Below the pieces are notes generated by a model. That model saw only the letters and a program-made list of their open reading frames with translations. It was not told where the DNA came from and did not search any database. The translations under genes were made by a program, and so were the position numbers. DNA of 64,000 bases from Prionailurus bengalensis (Eukaryota > Chordata > Mammalia > Carnivora > Felidae): the NCBI RefSeq assembly GCF_016509475.1, contig NC_057361.1:67683445-67747444 (forward strand). The letters run 5' to 3'. Every line of letters begins with the position of its first letter. Positions within the stretch are counted from its first letter, which is position 1. Positions 33,900-46,938 of the stretch are shown here, piece by piece.

Positions 33900-34800
33900 C
33901 ATAGTTTCTCCCCTCAGAGATTACCCCATAACATTTCTTGAGGGCTGGCTTAGTGGTCACTAAGTCCTTTAGTTCTTGCTTTTCTGGGAAACTTTTAATC
34001 TCTCCTTCCATTTTGAATGTTAGCCTTGCTGGATAAAGAATTTGGGGCTTCACATTTTTATGTTTCAGCACGTTGACTATATCCTGCCACTCCTTTCTGG
34101 CCTGCCAATTTCAGTGGCTAGGTCTTCTGTGAACCTGATCTGTCTTCTCTTGTAGGTTAAGGACTTTTTTCCCATGCTGTTTTTATGATTCATTCCTGGC
34201 CTGAGTATTTTGTGAATTTGACTATGAAATGCCTTGTTGATGGTTGGTTTTTGTTGAATCTAATGGGAGCTCTCTGTGTTTCATGGATTTTTATGTCTGT
34301 GTCTTTCCCCAGGTTAGGAAAGTTTTCAACTATGATTTGTTCCCATAACCCTTCTACCCCTTTTTCTCTCTCTTCATCTTCTTGACCTCTATGATTCAGA
34401 TGTTATCCCCTTTTAATGAGTCACTGAGTTCTCTAATTCTTATATCATGCTTTTCTTTGCCTTAGTTTACTTCTTGTTTTCTGCTTCATTAGTCTCCATA
34501 AGTTTGTCCTCTGTATTGCTGGTTCACTGCTCTGCTTCATCCATCCTTGCCACAATGCCATCCACTCAAGATTGAATCTCAGTTATAGCATTATTAATTT
34601 TGTCCTGACTAGATTTTACTTTATCTCTGTAGAATGGGATTCTATGCCTTTTTTTAACCCCAGATAGTATTCTTATTATTGTGATTCTAAATTCTGGTTC
34701 AGACATCTTGCTTGTATCTGTTTTGATTATGTCCCTGGCTGTCATTTCTTCCTGTTCTTTCTTTTGGGGTGAATTCCTTAGTTTTGTCATTTTGAAAGAC
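33900..34800 (-). pseudogene. L1 ORF1 remnant
   Basis: Start ATG complement at 34798-34800. Blocks recognisable on the minus strand: SPQKKEQEEMTARDIIK near 34720-34780, KTDTSKMSEPEFRITIIRIL near 34660-34720, and KNVKPQILYPARLTFKMEGE then FPEKQELKDLVTTKPALK at 33940-34065. Broken by shifts. Confidence 0.82.
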
Positions 34801-36446
34801 ACAAAAGAATTAATTAAAAAAATTAAAATTAAAAACAACTCACAAAAAAATCAAATAAAGGATGTGTTTTGGTCTGGTTGTTGAAAGAAGCTTGATAGAA
34901 TAGAGACAAACTGGAAAGAAAAGAAAAAAGTGGAGAATGTATGAAAATTAGAAAAAAATGAATACAATAACAGAATAAAATGAAATGATGAAAGTAAAAT
35001 AGAATTTTTAAAAACTTCAAAATATTAAAAATTATAGTAAAAATTAAAGAAATTTTTTTATATAATTAGAAAATATTTTTTTTCTCTTTCTGTATTCAAT
35101 AATAAGAAAAGAAAAGAAAAATAAAAGAAAGAAAAATTGAATAGATGGACCAGCAAAAATAATTAAATACGATTGAAATTACATCCAGTTTCCCCTAGAA
35201 GTCAAACTTTGAAGCACTGTGTAGTCAATAAACTAAGCCAGCAGAGAGACTTGTGGTGATCCTGTAGAGTGCTTTTGGTGCAGTTGGGCAGGACTTGGTG
35301 TAACAGCTCTGTCTGCACTAGATGGCACTGCTTAGTTTCCTGGGGTGGATATTTGTGGCCCTTTTAGGTGTGTATGCACATGTGTGGGAGGGGTGGCAAT
35401 GGTATTACTCAGCTACCCAATCTTTAGTATCAGGACTTTAGTCTTGCCAACTGGCAATCAAGCACCCCTCCTTTGTCTCTGGCTTCCATACTCTCCCTGC
35501 TTCTACTCTGTCCATGACCAAGCCATCAGCCTGCCAGGAGACACCTCTCTCCCAGGTTTTATCTCAGATGGGGCTGTTTCCAAACCCCTCACTTTTCAGG
35601 ACCCTGCAGCTTTCACTCCCTCAGACCCTCTGGAGGAGGGTCTTGCTAAACAATGACCAGGTGCTGGCCTCCCCCGAAGAATGTTCGCAGGACCATGTTT
35701 CTACAAATTCCCAGAGACTGTGGCTGGGTGCCAGCCTGCCCCAGAAAAACTGTTCCATTGTGAGCAGTAGCATTTCAGGGATTATCATTAATCACAACAC
35801 ACATCTGGTGCCAGGCTTCACTCTTAACATCCTTGTTCCAACAGCAGCGAATATGGCTATTCTCCAGAGTCCACTGAGACCTTTGCCTATGGGGAGGCCA
35901 CACAGCCTCTACCAAGTATCCTCCAGAAAGGGAACCACATATTCCCACGTGGCCTGAAGACCCCTCTGATCTTGATGTACACTCTTGGGGATTTGCCCTT
36001 CCCACCAGAGCTCCACTAGGTATGGGGCTGCAGAGCTTCAGACTCTGTGATCCCCTATTTATAGAGTCTTCATAGAATTTAAACCCTCTCCTTTCTCCTT
36101 TCTTTTTTGTACAGTCCCTTTCTTCTTTCTCCCTTTTTTTTCAGTCCACTCTTTCTGTTTCTCTCCAGTTACTTTTCAGGGGGAGTGCTTTTCTTGTACT
36201 CTCCTCCCATCTCTGTCCTCTTTCCACAAGCAAAAACAGCTTCCTACCCTCCGGGGCTACTCTGCCCCCCAGTTCACCTCTCTGCACTGCATACATGCCA
36301 AGTTCTGTGGCTCAAGTTGTGCATATTGTGTTAATCCTCAAATCAGTTTTCTAGGTGTGCAAGATAGTTTGGTGTTGATCTAGCTGCATTTCAGGGAGGA
36401 GAGATGCAAAAAAAATTCCATGCTGCTCTGCCATATTGGCCCCTCT
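34801..36446 (-). other. 5'UTR of the minus-strand L1, with pyrimidine-rich segment
   Basis: 34801-35150 is A-rich on the plus strand (T-rich on the L1 sense strand), as in the L1 at 18482-24855. 35220-36446 is more GC-rich with the start motif near 36420-36440. Open frames at 35345-35656 and 35514-35957 are UTR chance frames. Confidence 0.75.
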
Positions 36447-38422
36447 AGGTGTTGTATCATTGAAAAAAATATTTTGGATACTATCCTTTAAAGGATATGT
36501 CATTTGCAAATATGTTCTCTCATTTAGTAGGTTAGCTTTTAGTGTTGATTGTTTCCTTTGTTGTGCAGAAGCTTTTTATTTTGATGTAGTCTCAAAAGTT
36601 TGTTTTTGTTTCCCTTGCCTCAGGAGACATATGTAGAAAGATTATGTTACTGTTGTGACAGAAACTACTGACTGTACTTTCTTGGATTTTTATGATTTCA
36701 GGTCTCCCATGCAGAAAGAGAATGGTACAGTTACATTCTTTGCATATAGTTGTCCAGTTTTCCCAACATCATTTCTTGAAGAGACAGCTAGTTTCTTATT
36801 GGATATTCTCTCCTGCTTTGTTGAAGATTATTGACCATATAATTGTGGGTCCATTTCTAGGTATTCGGTTCTGTTCCATTGATTTATGTGTCTATTTCTG
36901 TGCTACTACCATACTGTTTTGATTACTACAGCTTTATAATATAAGTTTAAGTCTAGAAGAGTGATACCTCCAATTTTTTTTTCTTTCTCAAGAATTCTTT
37001 TGCTATTCATGGTCATTTATGGTGCCACATAAACGTTAGGATTACTTATTACAGTTATGTGAAACATGTATTGGTATTTTAATAAGGATTGCATTAAATG
37101 TGTATATTGCTTGGGGCAATTTGGAATTTTTGACAATATTGGATCTTATAATGTATTAGCATGAAAAAATTTTCCATTTGCTTGTGGTATCTTCAATTTC
37201 TTTCATCAGAATTTTATGGCTTTTGAAGTATAGGTATTTCACTTCCTTGGTTAAGTTTATTTCTAGATATTTTACTCTTTTTGATGCAATTATAATATGA
37301 TTTTTGTCTTTATTTTCTTTCTGCTTCATGATTAGTTTATAGAAATGCAACATATTTCTTTACATAAGTTTTGTATCCTATGACTATACTGAATTCACAT
37401 ATCAGTTCTAGTAATTTTTTGGAGGAGTCTTTAGGGTTTTCTATGAATAATATCATGTTATCTACAAATAGTGTGGGTTTTAGTTCTGTAAAAATGTGGA
37501 TGCTTTTTTAAAATTTTTGTTGTCTTATTGCTTTGGTTAGGACTACCAGTACTATGCTAATAAATATGGTGACAGACAAATCCTTATCTTGTTGCTGACC
37601 TTAGGGGAAAGCTCTTTTTTGTCAAGTATAATGTTCCTTATGCTTTTGTTTTTTTTTTCTTTTCATATAAGGCTTTTATTTGTTGAGGTATATTCCCTCT
37701 AGACCTGCTTTGCTGAGGATTTTTTATTATGAATGGATGGTGACTTTTGCCAAATGTTTTTTTTTTTCTGCATTTACTGAAATGATGATACACTTTTTAA
37801 TCTTTCTCTTACTGATGGGATGTACCACATTGATTTGCAAATAGTGGAAAATTCTTGCATCCTGAGAATAAATCCCACTTGATTGTGGTGAATGATTATT
37901 TAATGTATTGGGTTAATGTATTAATGGATTTGGTTTGATGACATTTTGTTAAGGAATTTTTACATTTGTGTTCAATATAGATATTGCTCTATAGTTTTCT
38001 TTAATTGTGGCGTCTTTATCTTGTTTTGGTATCAGGCTAATTCTGGCCTCATAGAATGAATTTGGAAGTTATTCATCCTTTTCTATTGTTTGGAATTATT
38101 TGAGAAGTATAGGTGTTAACTCTTCTTGAAATGTTTGGTAGAATTGCCTGTGAAGCTGTCTGGACTTGGACTTTTGTTTGTTGGGGGTTTCTTGATTACT
38201 GATTCAATTCGTTTTTTGATATTCAGTTTGTTAAATTTTTCTATTTTTCCTGTTTCACTTTTGGTAGATTATTTCTAGAAATATATTCAGTTTTCCAGGT
38301 TGCCCAATTTTGTGGTATGTAGTCTTTCATAATATTGCCTTAAATTGTTTTTCTTTCAGTGGTGTCTGTTGCTATTTCCCTTCTTTCATTTGTGATTTGG
38401 TATATTTGAATCCTGACCCTTT

Positions 38423-38466
<44 letters not shown>

Positions 38467-39810
38467 TTTCTTCTTTCAAGTCTTGTGTGAGTTTTATCAA
38501 TTTTCTTAATCTTTTCAAAGAATATGATCCTCTTGTCACTGATCTGTTCTACTGTTTTTGTTTGTTTTTTTTAGTTTGTATACCATTTACTTCTGCTCTG
38601 ATCATTATTATTTCCTTCCATCTCCAGTTTTGGAGTTTTGTTTGTTATTTTTCTTTTTCTAACTACTTTAAGGTGTGAAGTTAGGTTGTTTATAAAGATT
38701 TTTCTTGCTTTTTGAAGTAGGTCTGTATTGCTATGAACTTCCCTATTAAAACTATTTTTTCTTCATCCCAAATATTTTGGAAATTTTAATTTGTTTCTAT
38801 GTCATTTTTAAATTTTTTCTTGGATTTCTTGTTTGGCCCATTCACTGTATAGGAGCATGTTCTTGAACCCCCTTGTATTTGTGCTTTTTCCAGATTCTTT
38901 TTTTTTTTTTGTGGTTGATTTCTAGTTTCATAGTATTGTGGTCAGAAATTATGCATCGTATTAGTTCAAACCTTTTGAATTGATGGGGCTTGTATTGTAG
39001 CCTAATACGTGGTTTATTCGGCAGAATGTTCCATGTACACACAAAAAGAATGTGCATTCTGTTTTTTTTTTTTCAGGATGGAATGTTCTGAATATATATG
39101 TTGCATCCATGTGGTCCAGTGTTTCATTAAATGCAACTGCTTTTATGTTGATTTTCTATTTGGATGATATGTCCATTGATGTAAATGGGGTGTAAAAGTA
39201 CCCTGTTATTATTGTATTATTAATAATTAATTTCTTTATATTTGTTATTAACTGTTTTGTGTATTTGGGTTCTCCCATGTTGGGTACATAAATATTTGAA
39301 ATTAAATCCTCTTGATGGACTTTTCCTTTTATTACAATGTAGTATCTTTCTTTGTTTCTTGTTACAGTCTTTCGTTTAAAATCTAGATTTTCAAATATAA
39401 ATATTGCTACTCTGGTTTTCTTTTGCATCCATTTGCATGATAGATGTTTCTCCATCCTCTCACTTTTAATCTTTAGGTGTCATTAGGGCTGAAATGAATC
39501 TCTTGTAGCTAGCATATAGATGGGTTTTGTTTTTTATCCACTGTATTACCTATGTCTTTTGATTGGAGATTTTAGTCCATTTACCTTCAAAATAATTTTA
39601 ATAGTTATGTACTTATTGCCATTTTGGTATTTGTTTTGTGGTTGTTTGTGTAGCTTTTATTTGATTATTCTCTTGCTCTCTTTCACATTTTATTGGGTTT
39701 CTTTAGTAATATACCTGTGTTCCTTTCCCTTTATTCTTTGCATAGATATTACTTGTTTTTTGATTTGTCATTTAAATTAGTATTGTATATAAAATCTTAA
39801 AAAAACTAAT
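36447..39810 (-). mobile_element. Old L1, minus strand, ORF2 body
   Basis: Antisense ORF2 from the C-terminal region (ggatatgtcatttgcaaatatg, 36495-36520) to the endonuclease (39156-39455, with IITGYFYTP and a degraded endonuclease block) and the inter-ORF region near 39600-39800. It is joined on the left to the 5' end of the previous L1 and on the right to the 5' end of the younger plus-strand L1. No 3'UTR present. Non-coding. Confidence 0.85.
38420..38470. repeat. (TTTC)n microsatellite
   Basis: About eleven TTTC units inside the old L1 ORF2. Confidence 0.95.
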
Positions 39811-40721
39811 CTCAAGATGGTGGCGTAGGAGGACGCTGGGCTCACCTCGTTGTGCTGATCACTTAGATTCCACCCACACCTGCTTAAATAACCCAGAAAA
39901 CCACCAGAAGACTAGCATAATGGACTCTCTGGAGCCAAATGTAGACAAGAGGCCCACAGAAGAGGGTAGGAAGGGCGGCGAGGCAATGTGTGTTACACAG
40001 ACTGGTGAGAGGGAGCTGGGGCAGTGGAGGGGCAGCCCACCAAGAAAGGCAGAGCCCCCAAATCTGGCTTGCAAAAGCTAAGGGGCCAGACTGGGTGAGT
40101 TTTGACAGCCAGTGGGACTTAACATCTGGAATGTTAAAAGTCAACAGCTCTGCTCAGAGAGCCAAGGGTGAGAGGACACCAGGAGGGAGAGGTGTTGAGC
40201 CCCGGAAGACCGAACTCAGCTGGGCTGGGAACAAAGGTGCTGGCAAGTACCATCTCCCTCTCCCATCCCCCAACTGAAATCCCAAAGGGAACCAGTTCCC
40301 CTCACCAAACTTGCTGGCACCATCTAAACACCCAATGCTGTGCTTCTGTGGATCCATCCCTCTGACGGGTCTGACACCCTCCCGGTGCTGCAGGGTCCCT
40401 CCCACAGGAGACCACCAATGGCAAAGGGAGCTAATCCTGTCCCTCCCACCCTTGTGAACCTTGTGGATCCACCGCAGCTAATAAGCAGCACCACAAGCCT
40501 GGCAGTGTGCAAGTAGCCCAGACAGGGGCCACACCACTCCACAGTGATTTCTGCCCCTGGGAGAGGGGAAGATAAGGTACACACCAGTCTGACTGTGGCC
40601 CCAATAGTGGACTGAGGACAGACATCGGGTCTGACTGAGGTCCCATCCACCAATGCAAGTTACTCCAGACAGCACAGGGGAAGTGCCCTGCAGTTCCACG
40701 CCACCCCAGGGACTATCCAAA
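39811..40721 (+). promoter_or_regulatory. L1 5'UTR / internal promoter (second copy)
   Basis: GC-rich, with the aagatggtggcg variant of the YY1-type motif at 39814-39825. CpG density is clearly lower than in 3423-4352 (for example gcggcgaggcaatgtgtg instead of a CpG-rich version), a sign of methylation-driven decay. Confidence 0.75.
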
Positions 40722-41658
40722 ATGAAAAGACGGAAGAATTCTCCTCAAAAGAAACTCCAGGGAATAGTGACAGCTAACGAATTGATCAAAAATGATTTAA
40801 GCAATATAACAGAACATGAATTTATAATGAAAGTCATAAAATTAATCGCGGGGCTTGAAAAAAGTATAAAGGACAGAAGAGGATCTATTGCTACAGAGAT
40901 CAAGGGACTAAAAATAGTGGTGAGAAGCTAAAAAAATGCTATAAATGAGGTGAAAAATAAATTGAAGTTTACACAGCTCAGATTGAAGAGGCAGAGGAGA
41001 GAATAGGTGAATTAGATGATAAAATTATGAAAAAAGGAGGAGCTGATAAACAGAGTTAACAAAAAATCAGGAGTATGAGGGGAGAATTAGAGAACTAAGT
41101 GATGCAAACAGAAGAATATCCATACAATACAAATTCCAGAAAAGGAAGTGAGAGAGAAAGGTTCTGAAGGTGTACTTGAACAAGTCATAGCTGGAACTTC
41201 CTGGTTTGGGGAAGGAAAAATTCATTGAAATCCAAGAGGAACAGAGAACTCCCTTCAGATGTAACTTGATTCGATCTTCTGCACGACATATCATAGTGAA
41301 ACTGGCAAAGTACAAGAATAAAGAGAGAATTCTGAAAGCAGCTAGGGATAAACATGCTCTAACATATAAAGGGAGACCCATAAGACTAGTGGCAAGCCTA
41401 TCTACTGAAACTTGGCAGGCCAGAAAGGAATGGCAGGAAATCTTCAATGTGATGAACAGAAAAAATATGCAGCCAAGAATCCTTTATCCAGCAAGTCTGT
41501 CATTCAGAATAGAAGGAGAGACAAAGGTCTTTCCAAACAAACAAAAATTGAAGGAATTCATCACCACTAAACCAGCCCTAAAAGAGACCCTAAGGGAGAT
41601 TCTGTTAGTGAAATGTTTCAAGGACCACAAAGTACCAGAGACATCACTACAAGCATGA
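40722..41658 (+). pseudogene. L1 ORF1 of the second copy, broken
   Basis: ATG at 40722 opens 70 codons to the stop at 40929-40931. The C-terminal part is open from 41206 to 41658 with the RTPFRCNLIRSSARHIIVKL, YKGRPIRLV and LYPASLSFRIEGETK blocks of the ORF1p RNA-binding region. The middle (coiled coil) is frame-shifted. The stop at 41656-41658 lies just before the ORF2 ATG at 41676, the usual short spacer. Confidence 0.88.
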
Positions 41659-41675
41659 AACCTACAGACATCACA

Positions 41676-44600
41676 ATGACTCTAAACCCATATCTTTCCA
41701 TAATAACACTGAATGTAAATGGATTAAATGCTCCAACCAAAACACATAGGGTAACAAAATGGATAACAAAACAATACCCATCTATTTGCTGTCTACAAGA
41801 GACTCATTTTAGACCTGAGGACACCTTCAGATTGAAAGTGAAGGGATAGAGAACTATCTATAATGGTACTGGAAGTCAAAAGAAAGCTGGAGTAACCATA
41901 CATATATAAGATAAACTAGACTTTAAATTAAAGGTTGTAACAAGAAATGAAGAAGGGCATTATATAGTAATTACAGGGAATATCAATCATAAAGAGCTAA
42001 CAATTATAAATGTTTATGCGCCGAATATGGAAGCCCCCAAATATATAAAACAATTAATCACAAACATAAGGAACCTTATTGATAAGAATGTGGTAATTGC
42101 AGGGGACTTTAATACTCCAATTACAACAATGGGTAGATCATCTAGACACAGGATCAATAAAGAAACAAAGGCCTTGAATGATACATTGGATCAGATGGAC
42201 TTGACAGATATATTTAGAACTCTGCATCCCAAAGCAACAAAATATACTTTCTTCTCGAGTGCACATGGAACATTCTCCAAGATAGACCACATACTGGGTC
42301 ACAAAAAAGCCCTTCATAAGTATAAAAGAATTGACATTATACCATGCACACTTTCAGACCGCAGTGCTATGAAACATGAAATCAACCACAGAAAAAACTC
42401 TGAAAAACCTCCAAAAGCATTGAGGTTAAAGAACACTGTACAAAAGAGTGAATGGGCCATTCAGGCAATTAGAGAAGAAATTGAAAAATATATGAAAACA
42501 AATGAAAATGAAAATACAGCAATCCAAATTTTTTGAGATGCAGTGAAGGTAGTCCTGAGAGGAAAATACACTGCAATCCAAGCCTATCTCAAGAAACAAA
42601 AATCCCAAATACAAAATCTAACAGCACACCTAATGAAAATGGAAGAACAGCAAAGACACCAAAAACCCAGCAGAAGAGAAATAATAAAGATAAGAGCAGA
42701 AATAAACACTATAGAATCTAAAAAACAGTAGAGCAGATCAATGAAACCAAGAGTTGTTTTTTGAAAAAATAAACAAAATTCATAAACCTCTAGCCAGGCT
42801 TCTCAAAAAGAAAAGGGAGATGACCCAAATAGATAAAATCATGAATGAAAATAGATTATGACAACCAATCCCTCAGAAATACAAGCTATTATCAGGGAAT
42901 ACTATGAAAAATTATATGCCAACAAACTGGACAAGCTGGAAGAAATGGACAAATTCCTCAGCACCCACACACTTCCAAAACTCACACAGGAAGAAACAGA
43001 AAACTTGGAAAGACCCATAACCATAGAAGAAATTGAATCAGTTATCAAAGATCTCCCAACAAATAAGAGTCCAGGACCAGATGGCTTCCCAGGGGAATTC
43101 TACCAGACATTTAAAGCAGAGAAAATACCTATCCTTCTCAAGCTGTTCCAAAAAATAGAAAGGGAAAGGAAACAACCAGACTCGTTCTATGAAGCCAGTA
43201 TTACTTTGTTTCCTAAACCAGGCAGAGACGCAGCAAAAATAAAAGAGAACTACAGGCAAATATCCCTGATGAATATGGATGCAAAAATTCTCAATAAGAT
43301 ACTAGCAAATCGAATTCAACAGCATATAAAAATAATTATTCAACATGATCAAGTCGGATTCATTCCTGGCCTGAAGGTCTGGTACAACATTCTCAATTCA
43401 ATCAATGTGATACATCACATTAATAAAAGAAAAGATAAGAACCATATGATGCTGTGAATTAATGCATAAAAAGTATTTCACAGAATTCAGCATCCTTTCT
43501 TGATAAAAACCGTCGAGAAAGTCAGGATAGAAGGAACATACTTAAAGATCATAAAAACCACTTATGAAAAGCCCATAGTTAATATCATCCTCAATGGGGA
43601 AAAACTGAGAGTTCTCGCCCTGAGATCAAGAACACAACACGGAAGTCCACTCTCACTGCTGTTTCTTAACACAGAGTTGGAATTTCTAGCATCAGCAGAC
43701 AACAAAAGGAAATCAAAGGTATCCAAATTGGCAAAGATAAAGTCAAGCTTTCACTTCTTGCAGATGACATGATATTATACATGGAAAACCCGATAGACTC
43801 CACCAAAAGTTTGCTAGAACTGATACATGCAGTCAGCAAAGTCGCAGGATACAAAATCAATGTACAGAAATCAGTTGCTTTCCTATATACTAATAATGAA
43901 GCCACAGAAAGACAAATAAAGAAACTGATCCCATTCACAATTGCACCAAGAACCATAAAATACCTAGGAATAAACCTAACCAAAGATGTAAAAGATCTGT
44001 ATGCTGAAAACTATAGAAAGCTTATGAAGGAAATTGAAGTCTATATAAAGAAATGGAAAAACAACATTCCCTGCTCATGGATTGGAAGAATAAATATTGT
44101 CAGACTGTCAATACTACCCGAAGCTATCTACACATTCAATGCAATCCCAGGCAAAATTGCATTAGCATTCTTCTCGAAGCTACAACAAGCAATCCTAAAA
44201 TTTTTATGGAACCACAAGAGACCCCGAATAGCCAGGTAATAATGAAGAAGAAGAACAAAGTGGGAAGCATCAGAATCCCAGACTTTAGCCTCTATTACAC
44301 AGCTGTAATTATCAAGACAGCATGGGATTGGCACAAAAGCAGACACATAAACCAATGGAATAGAATAGACACTCCAGAATTTGACCCACAAAAGTATGGC
44401 CAACTCATCTTTGACAAAGCAGGAAAGAATATCCAATGGAAAAAAGACAGTGTCTTTAACAAATGGTGCTGAGAGAACTGGACAGCAACGTGCAGAAGAA
44501 TGAAACTAGAACACTTTCTTACATCATTCACAAAACTAAACTGAAAATGGATAAAGGACCTGAATGTGAGACAGGAAGGCATCAATACCCTTGATAAGAA

Positions 44601-45489
44601 AGCAGGGAAAAACCTCTCTGACCTCAGCTGCAGCAATTTCTTCTTTGACACATCCCCAAAGGCAAGGGAATTGAAAGCAAAAATGAACTATCGGGACTTC
44701 ATGAAGATAAAAAGCTTCTGCACCGGAAAGGCGATAATCAACAAAACCAAAAGGCAACCGATGGAATGGGAAAAGATATTTGCAAATGACATATCAGACA
44801 AAGGGCTAGTATCCAAAATCTATAAAGAACTCATCGAACTCCACACCCAAAAAACAAATTATTCCGTGAAGATATGGGCAGAAAACATGAATAGACACTT
44901 CTTTTAAAGAAGATATCCAGATGGCCAACAGGCACATGAAAAAGTGCTCAACGTTGCTCCTCATCAGGGAAATACAAATCAAAACCACACTCAGATACCA
45001 CCTCATGCCAGTCAGAGTGGCTAAATCAACAAATCAGGAAACTATAGATTCTGGCAAGGATGTGGAGCAACGGGAACCCTCTTGCACTGTTGGTTGGAAT
45101 GCAAACTGGTGCAGTTGCTCTGGAAAACAGTGTGGAGGTTCCTCAAAGAATTAAAAACAGATATACCCTATGACCCAGCAATAGCACTGCTAGGAATTTA
45201 CCCAAGGGATACAGGAGTGCTGATGCATAGGGGCACTGGTACCCCAATGTTTATAGCAGCACTCTCAACAATAGCCAAATTATGGAAAGAGCCTAAATGT
45301 CCATCCACTGATGAATGGATAAAGAAATTGTGGTTTATATACACAATGGAATACTACTTGGCAATGAGAGAGAATGAAATATGGCGTTTTGTGGCAACGT
45401 GGATGGACCTGGAGAGTGTTATGCTAAGTGAAATAAGTTTTACAGAGAAAGACAGATACCATATGTTTTCATTCTTATGTGGATCCTGA
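41676..45489 (+). pseudogene. L1 ORF2 of the second copy, broken
   Basis: ATG at 41676. LNVNGLNAPTK and QETHF motifs are present. TAG at 41847-41849 replaces a tryptophan codon, and TGA at 42534-42536 is a further early stop. AGDFNTP is near 42100. Reverse-transcriptase blocks lie at 42858-43457 and beyond. The FADD motif reads LADD at about 43758-43769, a substitution of the catalytic-motif phenylalanine. A long C-terminal open piece (45082-45489) contains HCWLECKLVQLLWKTVWRF and ends ...MFSFLCGS. This is the best-preserved ORF2 C-terminus in the window. Confidence 0.9.
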
Positions 45490-45727
45490 GAAACCTAACA
45501 GAAGTGCATGGGGTAGGGGAAGGAAAAAATAAAAAGGTTAGAGAGGGAGGGAGCCAAAACATTAGAGACTCTTCAAAACTGAGAAGAAGGGTTGATGGGG
45601 GGTGGGATGGAGGGGAGTGTGGGTGATGAGTATTGAGGAGGGCACCTTTTGGGATGAGCACTGGATGTTGTACGGAAACAATTTTGACAGTAAATTTCAT
45701 ATTAAAAATATAATAAATAAAAAAAGA
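45490..45727 (+). other. L1 3'UTR and tail of the second copy
   Basis: Contains a G-rich tract (ggggggtgggatggagggg near 45597-45615) and ends aataaatttcatattaaaaa with an A-rich tail. Confidence 0.85.
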
Positions 45728-46485
45728 GATGAAGAAGGGCACTGCATCATAATAAATGGGACTCTCCAACAAGAAGATTTAACATTCTAATTACATCTGC
45801 ACCTAACATGGGGGCACCCACATATGTAAAACAATGATGAATGTGGAGGAACTTATTGATACTAACAATAATTAAGTGACTTACATCAATGGACAGATGA
45901 TATAACCAGAAAATCAAGAAGGAAACAATGGCTTTGCATGACACATTAGACCAGATCGACTTAACAAGTATATTCAGAACATTTCATCCCCAAACAACAG
46001 AGTACAAGAACTTTTCAAGTGAACCTGGTACATTTTCCAGAATAGATCACATACTAGGTCACAAATCAAGACTCAATAAGTACAAAAAGTTGAGATCATG
46101 CCATGCATGTTTTCTGACCATACTGCTATGAAGCTTGAAATCATCCACAAAAGAAAAAATTGGAAAAACAACAAATGCATGGAGGTTAAAAACATGTTAT
46201 TAAACAACTAATGAGTCAAACAGAAAAGCAGGAATAAATTTAAAAATGATTGGAAACAAAGAAAAATGAAAACACAATGGTCTAAAATGTTTGGGATGCA
46301 GCAAAAATGATCCTAAGAGAGACATATATAGCAATACAGGCTTAGCCCAAGAAGCAGGACAAGTCTCAAATAAACAACTTAATCTTACACCTAAAGGAGC
46401 TAGGAAAAGTACGTATCAACCCTAAAACCAGCAGAAGGAAGAAAAAAAATAAAGGCTGGAGTTGAAATAAGAAATAGAAACTAAA

Positions 46486-46522
46486 ACAAGCAAACAAACA
46501 ACAAACAAACAAACAAACAATA
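46486..46522. repeat. (AAAC)n short tandem repeat
   Basis: AAAC/AACA units at 46486-46522 within L1. A second similar run is at 47260-47285. Confidence 0.8.
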
Positions 46523-46938
46523 GAACAGATAAATAAAACCAGGAGCTGGTTCTTTGAAAAAATTAATAAAATTGAGAAACCCCTGGCCAGACTTATCATA
46601 AATTAAAAGAGAGGGAGAGAGAGAGAGAAGGGCCCAAATAAATAATATCAGAAATTAGACAGGACAAATAACAGCCAGCACCACAGAAATACAAACAATT
46701 AAAATATTATGAAAAGTGAATGTCAACAAATTCGACAACTTGTAAAAAATGGATAAATTCCTAGAAACATATGAAGTACCAATACTGAAACAGAAAGATA
46801 TAGAAAACCTGAACAGACTGATAACCAGTAAAGAAACTGCATCAGTAAAAATCACTCAACAAACAGAATTCCAGGGTCATATGGCTTCACAAAAGAATTC
46901 TACCAATCATTAAAGAAGAAGTAATACATATACTTCTT

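Larger units (their letters stand above)
29252..36446 (-). mobile_element. L1, minus strand, 5'-complete but lacking its 3' third
   Basis: Antisense order: the 5' end at about 36446 with an atatggcagagcagcatgg start motif, 5'UTR (36446-34801), ORF1 (34800-about 33900) and ORF2 (33828-29252). At 29252 the element stops abruptly in the middle of ORF2 (the SILPKA region). The ORF2 C-terminus and 3'UTR are absent, and the 5'UTR of the older L1 lies directly to the left. Internal insertions are an L1 fragment (30841-31146) and the 1.84-kb composite insertion (31870-33710). Confidence 0.88.
39811..45727 (+). mobile_element. Second full-length younger L1, plus strand
   Basis: About 5.9 kb, collinear with the copy at 3423-9362: 5'UTR (39811-40721), ORF1 (40722-about 41658), ORF2 (41676-45489), 3'UTR and A-rich tail (45490-45727). 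It starts at ctcaagatggtggcg, so about ten of the first bases of the other copy are missing. No target-site duplication is readable: the left flank is minus-strand L1, the right flank is plus-strand L1. It has more nonsense changes and fewer CpGs than the first copy, so it is probably somewhat older. Confidence 0.95.

Noticed and set aside
35345..35957. Two frames of 103 and 147 codons as a gene
   Set aside because: Same situation: L1 5'UTR on the opposite strand.
39884..40720. Several frames on both strands in a GC-rich block, considered as a CpG-island gene promoter
   Set aside because: The block is collinear with the 5'UTR of the other full-length L1 (3423-4352). It is an L1 promoter, not a host gene promoter.
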